Shown here: positions 17,903 through 26,922 of the stretch, piece by piece
Position numbering within the stretch: the stretch's first letter is position 1
Layout of the letters: each line of letters opens with the position of its first letter
Source: Rhizobium sp. Pop5
GTDB taxonomy: Bacteria; Pseudomonadota; Alphaproteobacteria; Rhizobiales; Rhizobiaceae
Reading direction: 5' to 3'
Length of the DNA stretch: 64,000 nucleotides
NCBI RefSeq assembly: GCF_024721175.1
Contig: NZ_CP099398.1
Coordinates: forward strand, 62,001-126,000
Notes under the pieces: generated by a model
The model's input: the letters and a program-made list of their open reading frames with translations, nothing else
Told to the model about the DNA's origin: nothing
Databases searched by the model: none
Program-made: the position numbers and the translations under genes

Positions 17903-18925
17903 TTATTTTGACGCGTCGCTTTTGTTGGCATGCGCCTGAATTTGCGTGCATCGCTCGATCAGGTGCTCGAACGGCTCGGAATCGCCGAGCAGCAGGCCGT
18001 CGTCGACCATGCGCACGTAATCCTCGCCGAGCGCACGCAGACCTTCTCCGGATGGCGTCAGAACCAGATTGCCGTTGACGGCTGCGGCGTAGTCGATGGG
18101 CGAGCGGTCGGCCGCCTTTTCCGCAAAAAACATGGATTTGTGTTTCGCCACGGCATTGGCGAGTTGCCGATCCGCGGATGCTTTGTCGGCGAAACCAGCA
18201 TCGTCCAGCCGGACGACATCATGCCAGTGGCGGGCAAAACGATCGCCGCGAAGGCGCTCCTGCAGGCAGAAGACATGGATGGCGGTCGCTTTCTCCCAGA
18301 ACGTCCGCTCCGCGTGCATGACGCGGGGACTCGCTTTCGGAAATTCGACACCATCAACCTGGCCCGACGCGTCACAGTCGATATCGCGGATACTGGCCGG
18401 CTCGCCGGTCGACGCGCTCCGAATTCGAGCATGACGCTCGGGGCGACATAGCCGGATCCGCTGCTCACCGCTTCATAGTCGAGGTAGAGCGTATCGTCCT
18501 CGAGGCGGATTGCCGCCGGAAGAGATTGAACGCGCAACGCGCCATAACCGGCTCCACCGAGCCCGCCACCCAGACCGGAAGCCGCTTTCGCACCTCGCTG
18601 GTCCAGTGTTTCTCCTCGCTGCGGGTTTTCGGCAGTGCTTCGTCATTGTCGCCAACAGTCCGGCGCCAGGGCGCGGATATCGTAGGTCAGGTCGACATCC
18701 TCGGAGAACCTTTTGATGACACCGTAGGCTTTCGAAAGCGAGGTGCCGCCCTTGAAGACGAGATGCTCACCGAGCTTGGACGAAAAGAGCGTCTGCAGCG
18801 TCCAGACGACCCAGACATCCTTTTCGAGGAGATGAATGGGCCGTCCGCTGTGGTCGGCTGCCACAGCCAAGGCTTCGCGCCGGTCATCTTTGACAAGCTC
18901 AGGAATAGATCAGCGATGCGCAGCC
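17903..18925 (-). pseudogene. AbiEii/AbiGii-type nucleotidyltransferase toxin, frameshifted
   Basis: Reading on the minus strand: [10 protein letters not shown] at the 5' end, a shift, [40 protein letters not shown], then the nucleotidyltransferase core [28 protein letters not shown] stop follows after ALAPD. The next frame contains LRIEDDTLYLDYEAVSSGSGY and VAPSVMLEFGAR, another shift, then MHAERTFWEKATAIHVFCLQ through to the stop at 17903. The core GGTS and SEDVDLT motifs are the catalytic elements of type IV AbiE toxins, which transfer nucleotides and arrest growth. At least three frameshifts disable it. The antitoxin gene directly upstream is intact. Confidence 0.78.
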
Positions 18926-19479
18926 CTTCCTACGCTTCTTGCAAGCCAGGTCGGAAACTGCGGAGCCGCCGCCACCAGCTCGCCGAACGCCTCCGGCGGC
19001 AGCTTTCGCTTGATCCGCGACAGTGCTTCATCGGCCCTCTCCGGCCCAAGCCATGCAAGTGCGCGGACCGCCACGCCAGCAGGTCGATCGGCCAAGGCCA
19101 ATTGCCAGCGCGGCACGTGCTTGAGCTCGACCGTCTGCTGTCCAAGGGTCATCGTCCGGCTACGGCCGGATGTCAGGTAGACGGAGCGGACCGGGACCTG
19201 GGAGGTCAGGCCCAGGGCATTTGCCGCGGCGGCGCCATTCGAGACGATGACCTCACCGCGCTGCTGCGCCACCGCCTCTACGGCCTGTTCGACCGTCGGC
19301 GGCCGACTGCCAAAGCGACTTTTGACGGGCCGCATATAGATACCACGGCCCGCCCGGACGAGCTCGCCACGCTCGGCCAGGCGCGACAGAGCCTGATCCA
19401 GGGCGGCTCGATTTCCGAGATGCAAAAAACTCTTTGCCGAAAGCGCGGATCCTTCCGGCAGTCGTTCAGCATGTCCCAT
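18910..19479 (-). CDS. AbiEi-type antitoxin (DUF6088-like)
   Basis: 189 residues. The N-terminal winged-helix segment (FLHLGNRAALDQALSRLAERGELVRAGRGIYMRP) is typical of AbiEi antitoxins, followed by VSNGAAAANALGL and VYLTSGRSRTMTLG and the effector-like C-terminal domain. In AbiE systems this protein represses its own promoter by binding inverted repeats and neutralises the toxin. The toxin frame overlaps its end, as expected of a coupled pair, but is broken. An inverted repeat at 19515-19542 upstream is the likely operator. Survival of the antitoxin after toxin loss is a common end state. Confidence 0.8.
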   Translation of the reverse strand: MGHAERLPEGSALSAKSFLHLGNRAALDQALSRLAERGELVRAGRGIYMRPVKSRFGSRPPTVEQAVEAVAQQRGEVIVSNGAAAANALGLTSQVPVRSVYLTSGRSRTMTLGQQTVELKHVPRWQLALADRPAGVAVRALAWLGPERADEALSRIKRKLPPEAFGELVAAAPQFPTWLARSVGRAAHR

Positions 19480-19514
19480 GATTTGCTATGTCAGCTTTTG
19501 CATGGCATTTCTCT

Positions 19515-19542
19515 TGTCAGAAATATATGCAAGTTTCTGACA
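19515..19542. promoter_or_regulatory. inverted repeat, probable AbiEi operator
   Basis: TGTCAGAAA at 19515-19523 is mirrored exactly by TTTCTGACA at 19534-19542, with a 10-base AT-rich spacer. It lies about 35-65 bases upstream of the antitoxin start. AbiEi antitoxins are known to bind inverted repeats in their promoter, so autoregulation is the simplest reading; this is inference. Confidence 0.6.
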
Positions 19543-19624
19543 GTTTGCAATGAGAGGGGAAGACGGCGAGCCCGGACGGTGCTGACCAATTTTTATCGGT
19601 CAGTGACCCGCTGTCTCTTCACAA

Positions 19625-19834
19625 TCACGATTCATCTATCAGGCCGTCAAACACTTCCACCATCGCATCGCTGATGGCCTTGCCTAGCGCGGCTGCAGCG
19701 TTTGCAAGCGCCTCGTCGTCCATATCGCGAGCGGCCATCGCAAAAGCAGTTCCCTCGGACGTTACGATTTCCCGCGCCCGCTCAATTGCCCAAAGGCCGA
19801 AGTCGCTGCGGCTGCTGATTTCCACGGTTTCCAT
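19625..19834 (-). CDS. small acidic hypothetical protein
   Basis: 69 residues beginning METVEISSRSDFGLWAIERAREI and ending in an acidic tail. ATG 19834 has a good AGGGGACAAC site. It is Ala/Asp/Glu-rich and predicted mostly helical (DDEALANAAAALGKAISDAM). No family recognised. It sits alone between the AbiE locus and the start of the T3SS region. Confidence 0.5.
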   Translation of the reverse strand: METVEISSRSDFGLWAIERAREIVTSEGTAFAMAARDMDDEALANAAAALGKAISDAMVEVFDGLIDES

Positions 19835-20157
19835 GTTGTCCCCTGATTTGTTCGAGAGGACGGCTTATACCGATTTGCCGGACAATGCAGTCTGAAAACC
19901 GAGCCCGAGGACCGACTTCGATCTGTCTCGTGAGCGCATTCCCTACGGGAGCGTGCTCTATTGCGCCGCACCTTGGCGACTGCGGTGTCACCAGCATTTG
20001 TACTGCGGTATAATTTGGAAGCGCTATGTGGGGGTCAATGGTTCAATTTTGCCGCTCCGATAGCACCCATTTGTCATATCACTGAAAAACTTCTGACCTA
20101 ACGAGGCTTTCCGGGCCTCCGTTCAGGGTGCGGCCGTCGATCAGGAGTGACGAAATC

Positions 20158-22767
20158 ATGTTGGAACGTGTTGGCAGCGGATCGAAAGAGGTCGAAACCC
20201 TGGTCGTGGACCTCGGCCAGAAAGACGTGACTGGCCGTTCTGCATCGACAAAAACCATCGACGCCGGCGAAATACGCAAGATCGCGCCGAGCGGCAACGG
20301 GCAGGCACTCGACATCTCCGCTGCGCGGGGCTTCGTCGGATTTACCCAGAGCAAAAGCGGCGCCACCGCGATCCTGGTCGATGCAAAGGTGAGCACGCCC
20401 GAAACCGACCCGGGCAACGATCTCAAGATCGACCTGGACGGCTTGAAAAAGGTTGCCGCTTCCGAATTCGGCAGCACCGTGCCCAATAATATCACTCACC
20501 TGTTCAACCCGACCATCGAGGCGATGGCCAACCAGTTTTACGGGGGAGACAGCGTCGAGGTCCGCGACAGGTTCAAGGCCGACGTCAAGGCGCTTCTCGG
20601 TCCGCTGCTCGACAAGGTTGGCGCGGGAGAAATCGGCATTGGCGATCTCGCCGGCAATCTGGAGCGCCTGACCTCGCGTCTGATCGCTCCCGGCGGCAAG
20701 GAAGTCTGGGGTTACCGTCACGCGGTGCAGACCGCGCTGGAAGGGCTCGTCATGAGCGCCAGCCTCGTCTCGAAGATGCCGGCCAATCCGGACTGGGACA
20801 AGAATTTCTCGCCGCTGCCTTCCAGCAATCTCGCCAGCTATTCCTTCAACGACGTCATGGCTATGATCATGGTCGGCACTGGGCTGGCCGGCAAGGAGAT
20901 CGCCGCCAACGGCTCAGGTGACGGACGCTTCTTCGCCGGCAGCGGCGGCGACGCCTGGATCGCCGAGCGTATGTTCGGCACCAAGGACAATGGCTGGAGC
21001 AAGACCATCCAAAATCTCGATCTGCCCTATATCGACAGCGACTATCTGACATCGAGCCTCAAGAAGATGGACCTTGTCATGTCGGGCTCGGATGCCATCG
21101 AGCCGGTCGTGGAGCGCCCGATCGACGAGAACGACATCCTGGAAAGCAAGCTGCTGCGCGGCTACGCTCCGTCGACCGCCTATGAGCCGACGCTGAAGAA
21201 GCTCGACGAACTCAAATACGGCATTCTCGGCGACGCCGTGAAGGACGTGAGCCGGGATTTCGTCGCGCCCGACAACATGGACCACCTCGACCAGCTGACG
21301 CCGGAACAGAAGGCGACGCTGCTCTACGATCTCATCGAGATCAAACAGCAGTTCAATGGCTATATGAACCAGTATGGCGACAGCGTGCCCGATGGCGAGC
21401 GCGTCGGCAAGGACCTCGATGCGCGGATCGAAAAGCTGACGGCCGATCCGGCGACGCAGCAGCATCTCTCGGATATCTTCGCGAGCGGCATGAAGGAATA
21501 TCTGCAACGCCCGGCGAATTCCGATCTGCTCACCAACATCGAAGACGCCTATCTGATCGATATCGGCGGCGGCAAGGCGATCGACCGGGCGCTGAGCGCC
21601 GGCAAGAGCTTCGAAGATGCCCTGAAGGATTATTATTCCGAACTCAACACCCTCGTCGATCTCCTGCCCCAGGATTATATCGATGCGCATCTCGACGCCG
21701 CGAACGTCACCTTCGCCAATATCGTCAAGGAACATTATATCGGCGACGGCCAGGGTGTCGATCTCGAGCCGCTGCTGTCGGGGCCGGATGACACCTTCGA
21801 GCCCGGGGCGACGAATGACGCCATCAGCCAGTTGGCAAACACCTTCGCCGAGGATTTCATCAGCAAAAACGGCCCGGCCGATGGCGGCGAGACGCTGAAA
21901 CAGAACCTGGCACAGGACATAGCACGCGACGTCGACGGCGTTCTGCGGATGATGCGCGGCGGTATGAAGCTCGACGATGCGCTTGCCTCCTTCAAGGATT
22001 CGCTCGATCTGCCGCGCCAGACCCGGACACCTGCCGGCATCGATGCCGAAGTGTACAAGGCCGGTCTGATGCACGCCGTGCAGATGCTGACGATGTCGAG
22101 CGTGCTGGTGGCGCGCGGCCTCGGTGTCGGCGGCAAGTGGACGCCGGCCGATATCGCCGCTGCGGTCGGCTCGGCGACACAGATCGTCGGCATGACGATG
22201 GAAGGTCTCGGCAAGAACCTCGACGTTGCCGGCAAACCGTTCAGCGCCTTCGGCAATCAGCCTGGCAGCTGGGGCAAGGGGATCTCGATGAACTTCTCGC
22301 CGAAGACGATGGAAGCGGCAGGCAAGATCCTCGGCGCGGCCGGCGGCCTCGCCATGGCCGGCCTCGGCTTCTATTCGGCGTCGCGGTCGATGAAGGCCGG
22401 CGACCGCGCCAAGGGCGCGCTCGAAATAATCGGCGGCATTGCCGGTACCGGCAACGCGCTCATCGGTTTCTCCGAGGCGATGCTTTATCTGACCAATGCC
22501 ATGTCCCGTGCCTTTTCCGGACTCGGAACGGTGGCGCCGGAAGTCGTGACCATCTTCAGCAGCGCCGCCAAAACCGGCCTTGCCGCGGCCGGACTGGTCA
22601 CCGGCCTCGTTGCCTCGGCCGTCGGGCTAGCGCTTGGCCTGTGGGATATGGCCAATGGCGTGAAGAAGCTCGACAAAATGGAAAAGCAGCTGAACGAGAA
22701 GCTTGAACGCTACACCGGCGAGTCCGTGCATCTCGAATTTGGGCCAGACCCGTCATTCATCTGGTAG
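20158..22767 (+). CDS. HrpK/HrpF-like putative T3SS translocator, paralogue 1
   Basis: 869 residues. Start at ATG 20158, after CAGGAGTGACGAAATC; an upstream GTG at 20128 lacks such a site. There is no Sec signal, as expected of a T3SS substrate. Order of parts: a short unique N-terminus (to ~residue 87), a ~220-residue block (20419-21088) almost identical to one in the next gene, a helical module (LTPEQKATLLYDL to FANIVKEHYIG) and a C-terminal region with hydrophobic stretches (GLAMAGLGFYSAS, AAAGLVTGLVASAVGLALGL) that could insert in a host membrane. The size, layout and position next to the sct operon suggest the HrpK/HrpF family of pore-forming translocators. I rate the family call moderate; the T3SS association is strong. 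Confidence 0.6.
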   Translation: MLERVGSGSKEVETLVVDLGQKDVTGRSASTKTIDAGEIRKIAPSGNGQALDISAARGFVGFTQSKSGATAILVDAKVSTPETDPGNDLKIDLDGLKKVAASEFGSTVPNNITHLFNPTIEAMANQFYGGDSVEVRDRFKADVKALLGPLLDKVGAGEIGIGDLAGNLERLTSRLIAPGGKEVWGYRHAVQTALEGLVMSASLVSKMPANPDWDKNFSPLPSSNLASYSFNDVMAMIMVGTGLAGKEIAANGSGDGRFFAGSGGDAWIAERMFGTKDNGWSKTIQNLDLPYIDSDYLTSSLKKMDLVMSGSDAIEPVVERPIDENDILESKLLRGYAPSTAYEPTLKKLDELKYGILGDAVKDVSRDFVAPDNMDHLDQLTPEQKATLLYDLIEIKQQFNGYMNQYGDSVPDGERVGKDLDARIEKLTADPATQQHLSDIFASGMKEYLQRPANSDLLTNIEDAYLIDIGGGKAIDRALSAGKSFEDALKDYYSELNTLVDLLPQDYIDAHLDAANVTFANIVKEHYIGDGQGVDLEPLLSGPDDTFEPGATNDAISQLANTFAEDFISKNGPADGGETLKQNLAQDIARDVDGVLRMMRGGMKLDDALASFKDSLDLPRQTRTPAGIDAEVYKAGLMHAVQMLTMSSVLVARGLGVGGKWTPADIAAAVGSATQIVGMTMEGLGKNLDVAGKPFSAFGNQPGSWGKGISMNFSPKTMEAAGKILGAAGGLAMAGLGFYSASRSMKAGDRAKGALEIIGGIAGTGNALIGFSEAMLYLTNAMSRAFSGLGTVAPEVVTIFSSAAKTGLAAAGLVTGLVASAVGLALGLWDMANGVKKLDKMEKQLNEKLERYTGESVHLEFGPDPSFIW
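20419..21088 (+). repeat. 670-base duplicated block, copy 1
   Basis: This segment aligns without gaps to 24060-24729, at a constant offset of 3641 bases, with only scattered substitutions (I estimate about 90% identity by eye). It encodes the shared core starting DLKIDLDGLKKVAASEFGST and ending in DYLTSSLKKMDL. Outside the block the two genes diverge sharply. Confidence 0.85.
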
Positions 22768-22988
22768 AGGCAGAGGGGCGGCAACGATGACCGCCACAGC
22801 CTGGGAAATACCCTGCGACCCCTCGGTAAAAATGTGATTTTTGATCTCCAGGCGCGAGGCCGCTGCATTTTATGCAACCGCGATGTCGCGATCGGGCTTG
22901 AATTATCACGCAAAGGTCGATCTTATGCCTAACGTAAGGTAAACGACGTCATCCGCGAAAAGCGGAAAAAGAAAATCAAAGGGAACGC

Positions 22989-25832
22989 ATGTCATCGATC
23001 GCACCAGCATCTTCGGATATCGATACGGTTTCATTTCTCCGGCTAAACGCCAATTCCGATCCAAAGTCCGAAAATTCCACGAGCCAGGGCAAAACCACGA
23101 GCACCACGGTCAAGAAGGCATCGCCTTTTGCCTCTGACGGGACCACGACGGCAGCCCTGACGATTTTCTCCTCTATATCGGCGCAGACGAGCAGTCCGAA
23201 GTTCGTTTCGCTGGCCGCCACGTCGAATGGCACGTCCCGCCCTACCGCGCCGATCCAGCCGGTCATCGATCTCCTGTTCAATTCCGATTTCATGAGCGAG
23301 ATCAATCAGGGCTTCATGGAAGGGCTGAAGGACAAGGACAAATCCTTCGAGAGCATCGACGTCGTCAAAAACCCTCACAATTACACTGCCGAGCAGAAAC
23401 TGATCATGTATCTCGATCTGCTTCAGACCAAGGCGACCTTCGGCCAATACAAGGACAGCCTCGGCGACAACCAGCGCGGCATCTACAACGACCAGGAGAT
23501 CCTGAAGGATCTCGACAAGTCGATCGCCATCCTGGGCTCGGACCCCGACGTCAACTCGCTGATGACGGAGAAGGCGCTGAAGGCCTTCAAGCTGATCTTC
23601 TCCGGTTATCGCGTGGCGCCGCCCGATACGAACAAGGACGCTTCCGAGATCATCAACGACACGATAACGCGTGACGAGAAGATGAAGGACCTGCGTACGA
23701 AGGTCGAGGATGCCTTTGAGCGCGACATCGTCAATGGCGGCCTGCTGAATGACGGTCTCAAATCCGGCAAGGACGTCACCACCATTCTCAAGGAATATAA
23801 TGCCGCCCTCGGCTTCTATTCCATGGTGCTTCCCGACGATTTCGTAAAGCAGCGCTCGGCGATTGCCGACAAGACCTATGCCGAATTCTTCGACAAGAAC
23901 GTGCTGCCGACGATCTCCGATCCGACGACGGCGCTCGATGGCCTGATCCGCATGGGACTGGCCGGCAACAAGACCGAGCGGGAACTGAAGGGGCTCGGCT
24001 CCATCCTGCCGGTTATGGATTTCGACCAGTCGCTCGGGCTCGGCGGCAGCCTGTTCCCCGATCTCAAGATCGACCTCGACGGTTTGAAAAAGGTTGCCGC
24101 TTCCGAATTCGGCAGCACCGTGCCCAACAATATCACCCACCTGTTCAACCCGACCATCCAGGCGATGGCCAACCAGTTTTACGGGTCAGACAGCCCCGAG
24201 GTGCGCGATCAGTTCAAGGCCGACGTCAAGGCGCTTCTCGGTCCGCTGCTCGACAAGGTAGGCGCCGGAGAAATCGGCATCGGCGATCTCGCCGGCAATC
24301 TGGAGCGCCTGACGTCGCGCCTGAGCGCACCCGGCGGCAAGGAGGTCTTGGGCTACCGCCATGCGGTGCAGACCGCGCTGGAAGGGCTCGTCATGGGCGC
24401 CAGCCTGGTCTCGAAGTTGCCGGCCAATGCCGAGTGGGACAAGAGCGTCTCGCCGCTGCCCTCCAGCAATCTCGCCAGCTATTCGTTCAACGACGTCATG
24501 GCGGCGATCATGATCGGCACCGGGCTGGCCGGCAAGGGCATTGCCGCCAACGGCTCAGACGGCGGGCGCTTCTTCGCCGGCAGCGGGGGCGACGCCTGGA
24601 TCGCCGAGCGCATGTTCGCCACCAAGGACAATGGCTGGAGCAAGACCATCCAAAGTCTCGATCTGCCCTATATCGACAGCGAATATCTGACATCGAGCCT
24701 CAAGGACATGGGACTTTCCATGTCAGGCCTGATGAAGACGCTGATGCCCGGCACGGATGTGATCGATCCAATCATCGTCGACGGCAAGACCGCCGAAGAG
24801 GCGATCAAGAAGATCATCGCCCCGAGCCTCGACGCGCTGGCGGAAACCCTGTTCAAGGGCAATGCCGATGCCATGGCGCAATACAAGACCAATTTCACGA
24901 CGATCTTCACCGCGCTTTGGGCGACGATGCGACCGGGCGGCAGCGTCGAAACGATCAAGGCCGACCTTGCCAAGCTGATCGACAAGACCGCGACGGCGGC
25001 GCCGGCAGGGGTCGATCCTGTCAAATACAAGGCGGCGCTCTCTTCCGGCGTGATGTCGGTGCTCACCGCATCCCGCTCCATCTATGCCGGCCTCAACATG
25101 ACCAGCCCGACCTGGGACAGCATCGGCATCGTGGTTCTGCACGCCCTTGGCGCTCTCGCGCACATGGGCAGTGCGCTCGGCTCGGCGATCAAAGCCTCGA
25201 ATTTTTCGCTGCTGGATGGGATCAGTTCACTCGTCGGCGTTTCCGACGAGCTGGCGCGGGCGCAGCGCAGCGTGCTCTCCGCCTTTTTCAAGAATACCGG
25301 GACGACGGTTGGCGCCGTTGCCGGCGTCGCCTGGCTGCCGGTGGAATATTACCAGTTCCTGCAGGGGCTCACCAGTGGCAAGGGCGATCCGGTCGATCTC
25401 ATCTTCATGGGTATCGGAACCGCGGCGGACACGGTCGGCGCGATCGAGGGCATCGCAGGCGTTGCCAATATGCTGGTGAATTCCACCTTCCTCGGGCGCA
25501 CGGGCGCAACGGTAGCGCTCGTCTCCGGCGGCTTCTCGCTCGCCTTCGCAGTCGCCTGCGCGGTGTCCTGGGCGGCCTGGGCGGGCTTTGCCATCTACCA
25601 GAGCATCAAGCAGGAAAAAGCCTTCCACAAGCAGACCGACATGATGAACGACATGCTTAAGCGCACTGTCAACGACACGGTCGGCATCTACGCCAAGACC
25701 GGCCCGATCGTCGGCGCCAAGGGCGGCGTCGCCCCCGCGCCCCGCGACCCGGAACAGCGCGAGCTGACCCCTGAGAACTGGGACGCGATCATCGCCGATA
25801 TCGAGAAGCGCCGCGGTACGGCGGTGGGCTGA
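22989..25832 (+). CDS. HrpK/HrpF-like putative T3SS translocator, paralogue 2
   Basis: 947 residues, starting at ATG 22989 after AAAGGGAACGC. The Ser/Thr-rich, signal-less N-terminus suits T3SS export. A helical module (YTAEQKLIMYLDLLQTKA through KTYAEFFDKNVL) comes first, then the 220-residue core shared with paralogue 1, then a linker and a C-terminal part with several hydrophobic segments (GTTVGAVAGVAWLPVEYY, GATVALVSGGFSLAFAVACA VSWAAWAGF). Compared with paralogue 1 the helical module lies on the other side of the core. It follows paralogue 1 by 221 bases and precedes the sct operon. Likely role: translocon component or large effector; family assignment moderate. Confidence 0.6.
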   Translation: MSSIAPASSDIDTVSFLRLNANSDPKSENSTSQGKTTSTTVKKASPFASDGTTTAALTIFSSISAQTSSPKFVSLAATSNGTSRPTAPIQPVIDLLFNSDFMSEINQGFMEGLKDKDKSFESIDVVKNPHNYTAEQKLIMYLDLLQTKATFGQYKDSLGDNQRGIYNDQEILKDLDKSIAILGSDPDVNSLMTEKALKAFKLIFSGYRVAPPDTNKDASEIINDTITRDEKMKDLRTKVEDAFERDIVNGGLLNDGLKSGKDVTTILKEYNAALGFYSMVLPDDFVKQRSAIADKTYAEFFDKNVLPTISDPTTALDGLIRMGLAGNKTERELKGLGSILPVMDFDQSLGLGGSLFPDLKIDLDGLKKVAASEFGSTVPNNITHLFNPTIQAMANQFYGSDSPEVRDQFKADVKALLGPLLDKVGAGEIGIGDLAGNLERLTSRLSAPGGKEVLGYRHAVQTALEGLVMGASLVSKLPANAEWDKSVSPLPSSNLASYSFNDVMAAIMIGTGLAGKGIAANGSDGGRFFAGSGGDAWIAERMFATKDNGWSKTIQSLDLPYIDSEYLTSSLKDMGLSMSGLMKTLMPGTDVIDPIIVDGKTAEEAIKKIIAPSLDALAETLFKGNADAMAQYKTNFTTIFTALWATMRPGGSVETIKADLAKLIDKTATAAPAGVDPVKYKAALSSGVMSVLTASRSIYAGLNMTSPTWDSIGIVVLHALGALAHMGSALGSAIKASNFSLLDGISSLVGVSDELARAQRSVLSAFFKNTGTTVGAVAGVAWLPVEYYQFLQGLTSGKGDPVDLIFMGIGTAADTVGAIEGIAGVANMLVNSTFLGRTGATVALVSGGFSLAFAVACAVSWAAWAGFAIYQSIKQEKAFHKQTDMMNDMLKRTVNDTVGIYAKTGPIVGAKGGVAPAPRDPEQRELTPENWDAIIADIEKRRGTAVG
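24060..24729 (+). repeat. 670-base duplicated block, copy 2
   Basis: Partner of 20419-21088; gap-free alignment with mostly silent or conservative changes. The sharp edges suggest segmental duplication or ongoing gene conversion between the two translocator-like genes. Confidence 0.85.
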
Positions 25833-25868
25833 TCCGGGACGCTTTCGCAACACCAAATATCTGGGTAC

Positions 25869-25907
25869 TCACAGGCCCGGTTGGCGTAGAGGCAGTCTGG
25901 CCTGTGA
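25869..25907. promoter_or_regulatory. 9-base inverted repeat downstream of paralogue 2
   Basis: TCACAGGCC (25869-25877) is exactly complementary to GGCCTGTGA (25899-25907), with 21 bases between. There is no T-run after it, so it is a poor intrinsic terminator and could be an operator for the downstream sct operon. It lies 37 bases after the paralogue 2 stop and 231 bases before the next gene. The rest of 25833-26137 is AT-rich and should contain the sct operon promoter. Confidence 0.4.
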
Positions 25908-26137
25908 ACATTTGATAGCAATAAATTTAAGTATGAATTTCATGCGCAATCTGGATATCTGCTGCGCTTTACGGATAAAAAACGTTCAATTTTAATATAA
26001 AGGTCGATAAAGTTGTCAATGCCGATTGCAAGTTCCGAAAATTAACCATCGGTTAAGTTTAAACAATTGACCGGCCGTTTTTTTATCCATATCAAATCAT
26101 GCATTCATTTTGATAACTCCTTGATGGAAGTGCTCAT

Positions 26138-26395
26138 ATGGCCGTAGATTCAGTGAACTCCGACCTCAACCTGGCGCTCGCAAACCCTGTCTCGGTGGAG
26201 CTGACGACCGATAAGACGGGTTCCAAGGACACCACCGGCAGCACGACGAAAAAGGTCGATCCGAACAGCGAGAGCGAGATACTCTCCGCTGCCGTGGACG
26301 CGTTTCTGCCAGGCATGATTTCCAACACCCTGATGCTGAACAATTCGCTTTTCAATTTCGCCAAGGAGGCGATCGACGAAGGCAGCGACGAGTAG
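26138..26395 (+). CDS. small T3SS-associated protein, possibly secreted
   Basis: 85 residues, first gene of the sct operon, with no signal peptide. The first half is Ser/Thr/Asp-rich and polar (TTDKTGSKDTTGSTTKK); the second half is an amphipathic helix (ILSAAVDAFLPGMISNTLML, ending FNFAKEAIDEG). Small polar-then-helical proteins at this position are usually needle, rod or chaperone-like subunits, but the sequence is not diagnostic. The rod role fits the next gene better. ATG 26138 follows an acceptable GATGGAAG site. Confidence 0.55.
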   Translation: MAVDSVNSDLNLALANPVSVELTTDKTGSKDTTGSTTKKVDPNSESEILSAAVDAFLPGMISNTLMLNNSLFNFAKEAIDEGSDE

Positions 26396-26445
26396 CGTTC
26401 CCGTTCATCGTTTGCAGTTGACGTGTACCGAGTTGAGGAATTGCA

Positions 26446-26922
26446 ATGAGCGGAGAAGAACTTACCGGCCGCGCCTTTACGCCGCCCGTTGATGGCGTAT
26501 CGACAGGCAATGTGCTGAAGACCTCGGAGATCGTGGCGGAGCGGATCGGGCTGCAGCCGGCGGATTTCGCCGGCCTTCGGCCAACCGAACTCACCTCCAT
26601 TCCCAACATCCAGGGCCGCAAGATCGCGCCTGAGTCCGACGCCGTCCCGCCCTCCTATTCACCGGAAGGCAATACCAGGCCCTCCAGCATTCTCGACCGG
26701 CTGTCGGCATTCTTCATGCCGGTGGCCGGGAACGGCCAGCCGGAGACGCCGCTGGTGCGATTTGCCGCGGACAAGGATCACAGCGGCCCGAAGATCGAAG
26801 ACATCACGACATCGATCGACCGGCTGGAGAAATCACAGCAATTCGCGACCGGCACGACGCTGCTGTCGTCACTCACCCAGTCGGTGATGTCGTCGTCCAA
26901 ACGGCTGACGCAGGGCCAGTGA
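26446..26922 (+). CDS. sctI: T3SS inner-rod protein candidate (SctI/HrpB2-like)
   Basis: 158 residues. Its place directly before sctJ-K-L is where sctI (yscI, hrpB2, nolB) sits in other systems. The last ~40 residues (DITTSIDRLEKSQQFATGTT, then LLSSLTQSVMSSSKRLTQGQ) form the amphipathic helical tail typical of rod proteins, while the N-terminal part is disordered and Pro-rich. Rod proteins assemble inside the basal body beneath the needle. Its stop overlaps the beginning of sctJ, indicating translational coupling. The assignment rests on synteny and C-terminal character. Confidence 0.55.
   Translation: MSGEELTGRAFTPPVDGVSTGNVLKTSEIVAERIGLQPADFAGLRPTELTSIPNIQGRKIAPESDAVPPSYSPEGNTRPSSILDRLSAFFMPVAGNGQPETPLVRFAADKDHSGPKIEDITTSIDRLEKSQQFATGTTLLSSLTQSVMSSSKRLTQGQ

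Noticed and set aside
20914..22074. A 386-codon minus-strand frame under the first translocator-like gene
   Set aside because: Antisense to a well-supported gene; no start context or domain.
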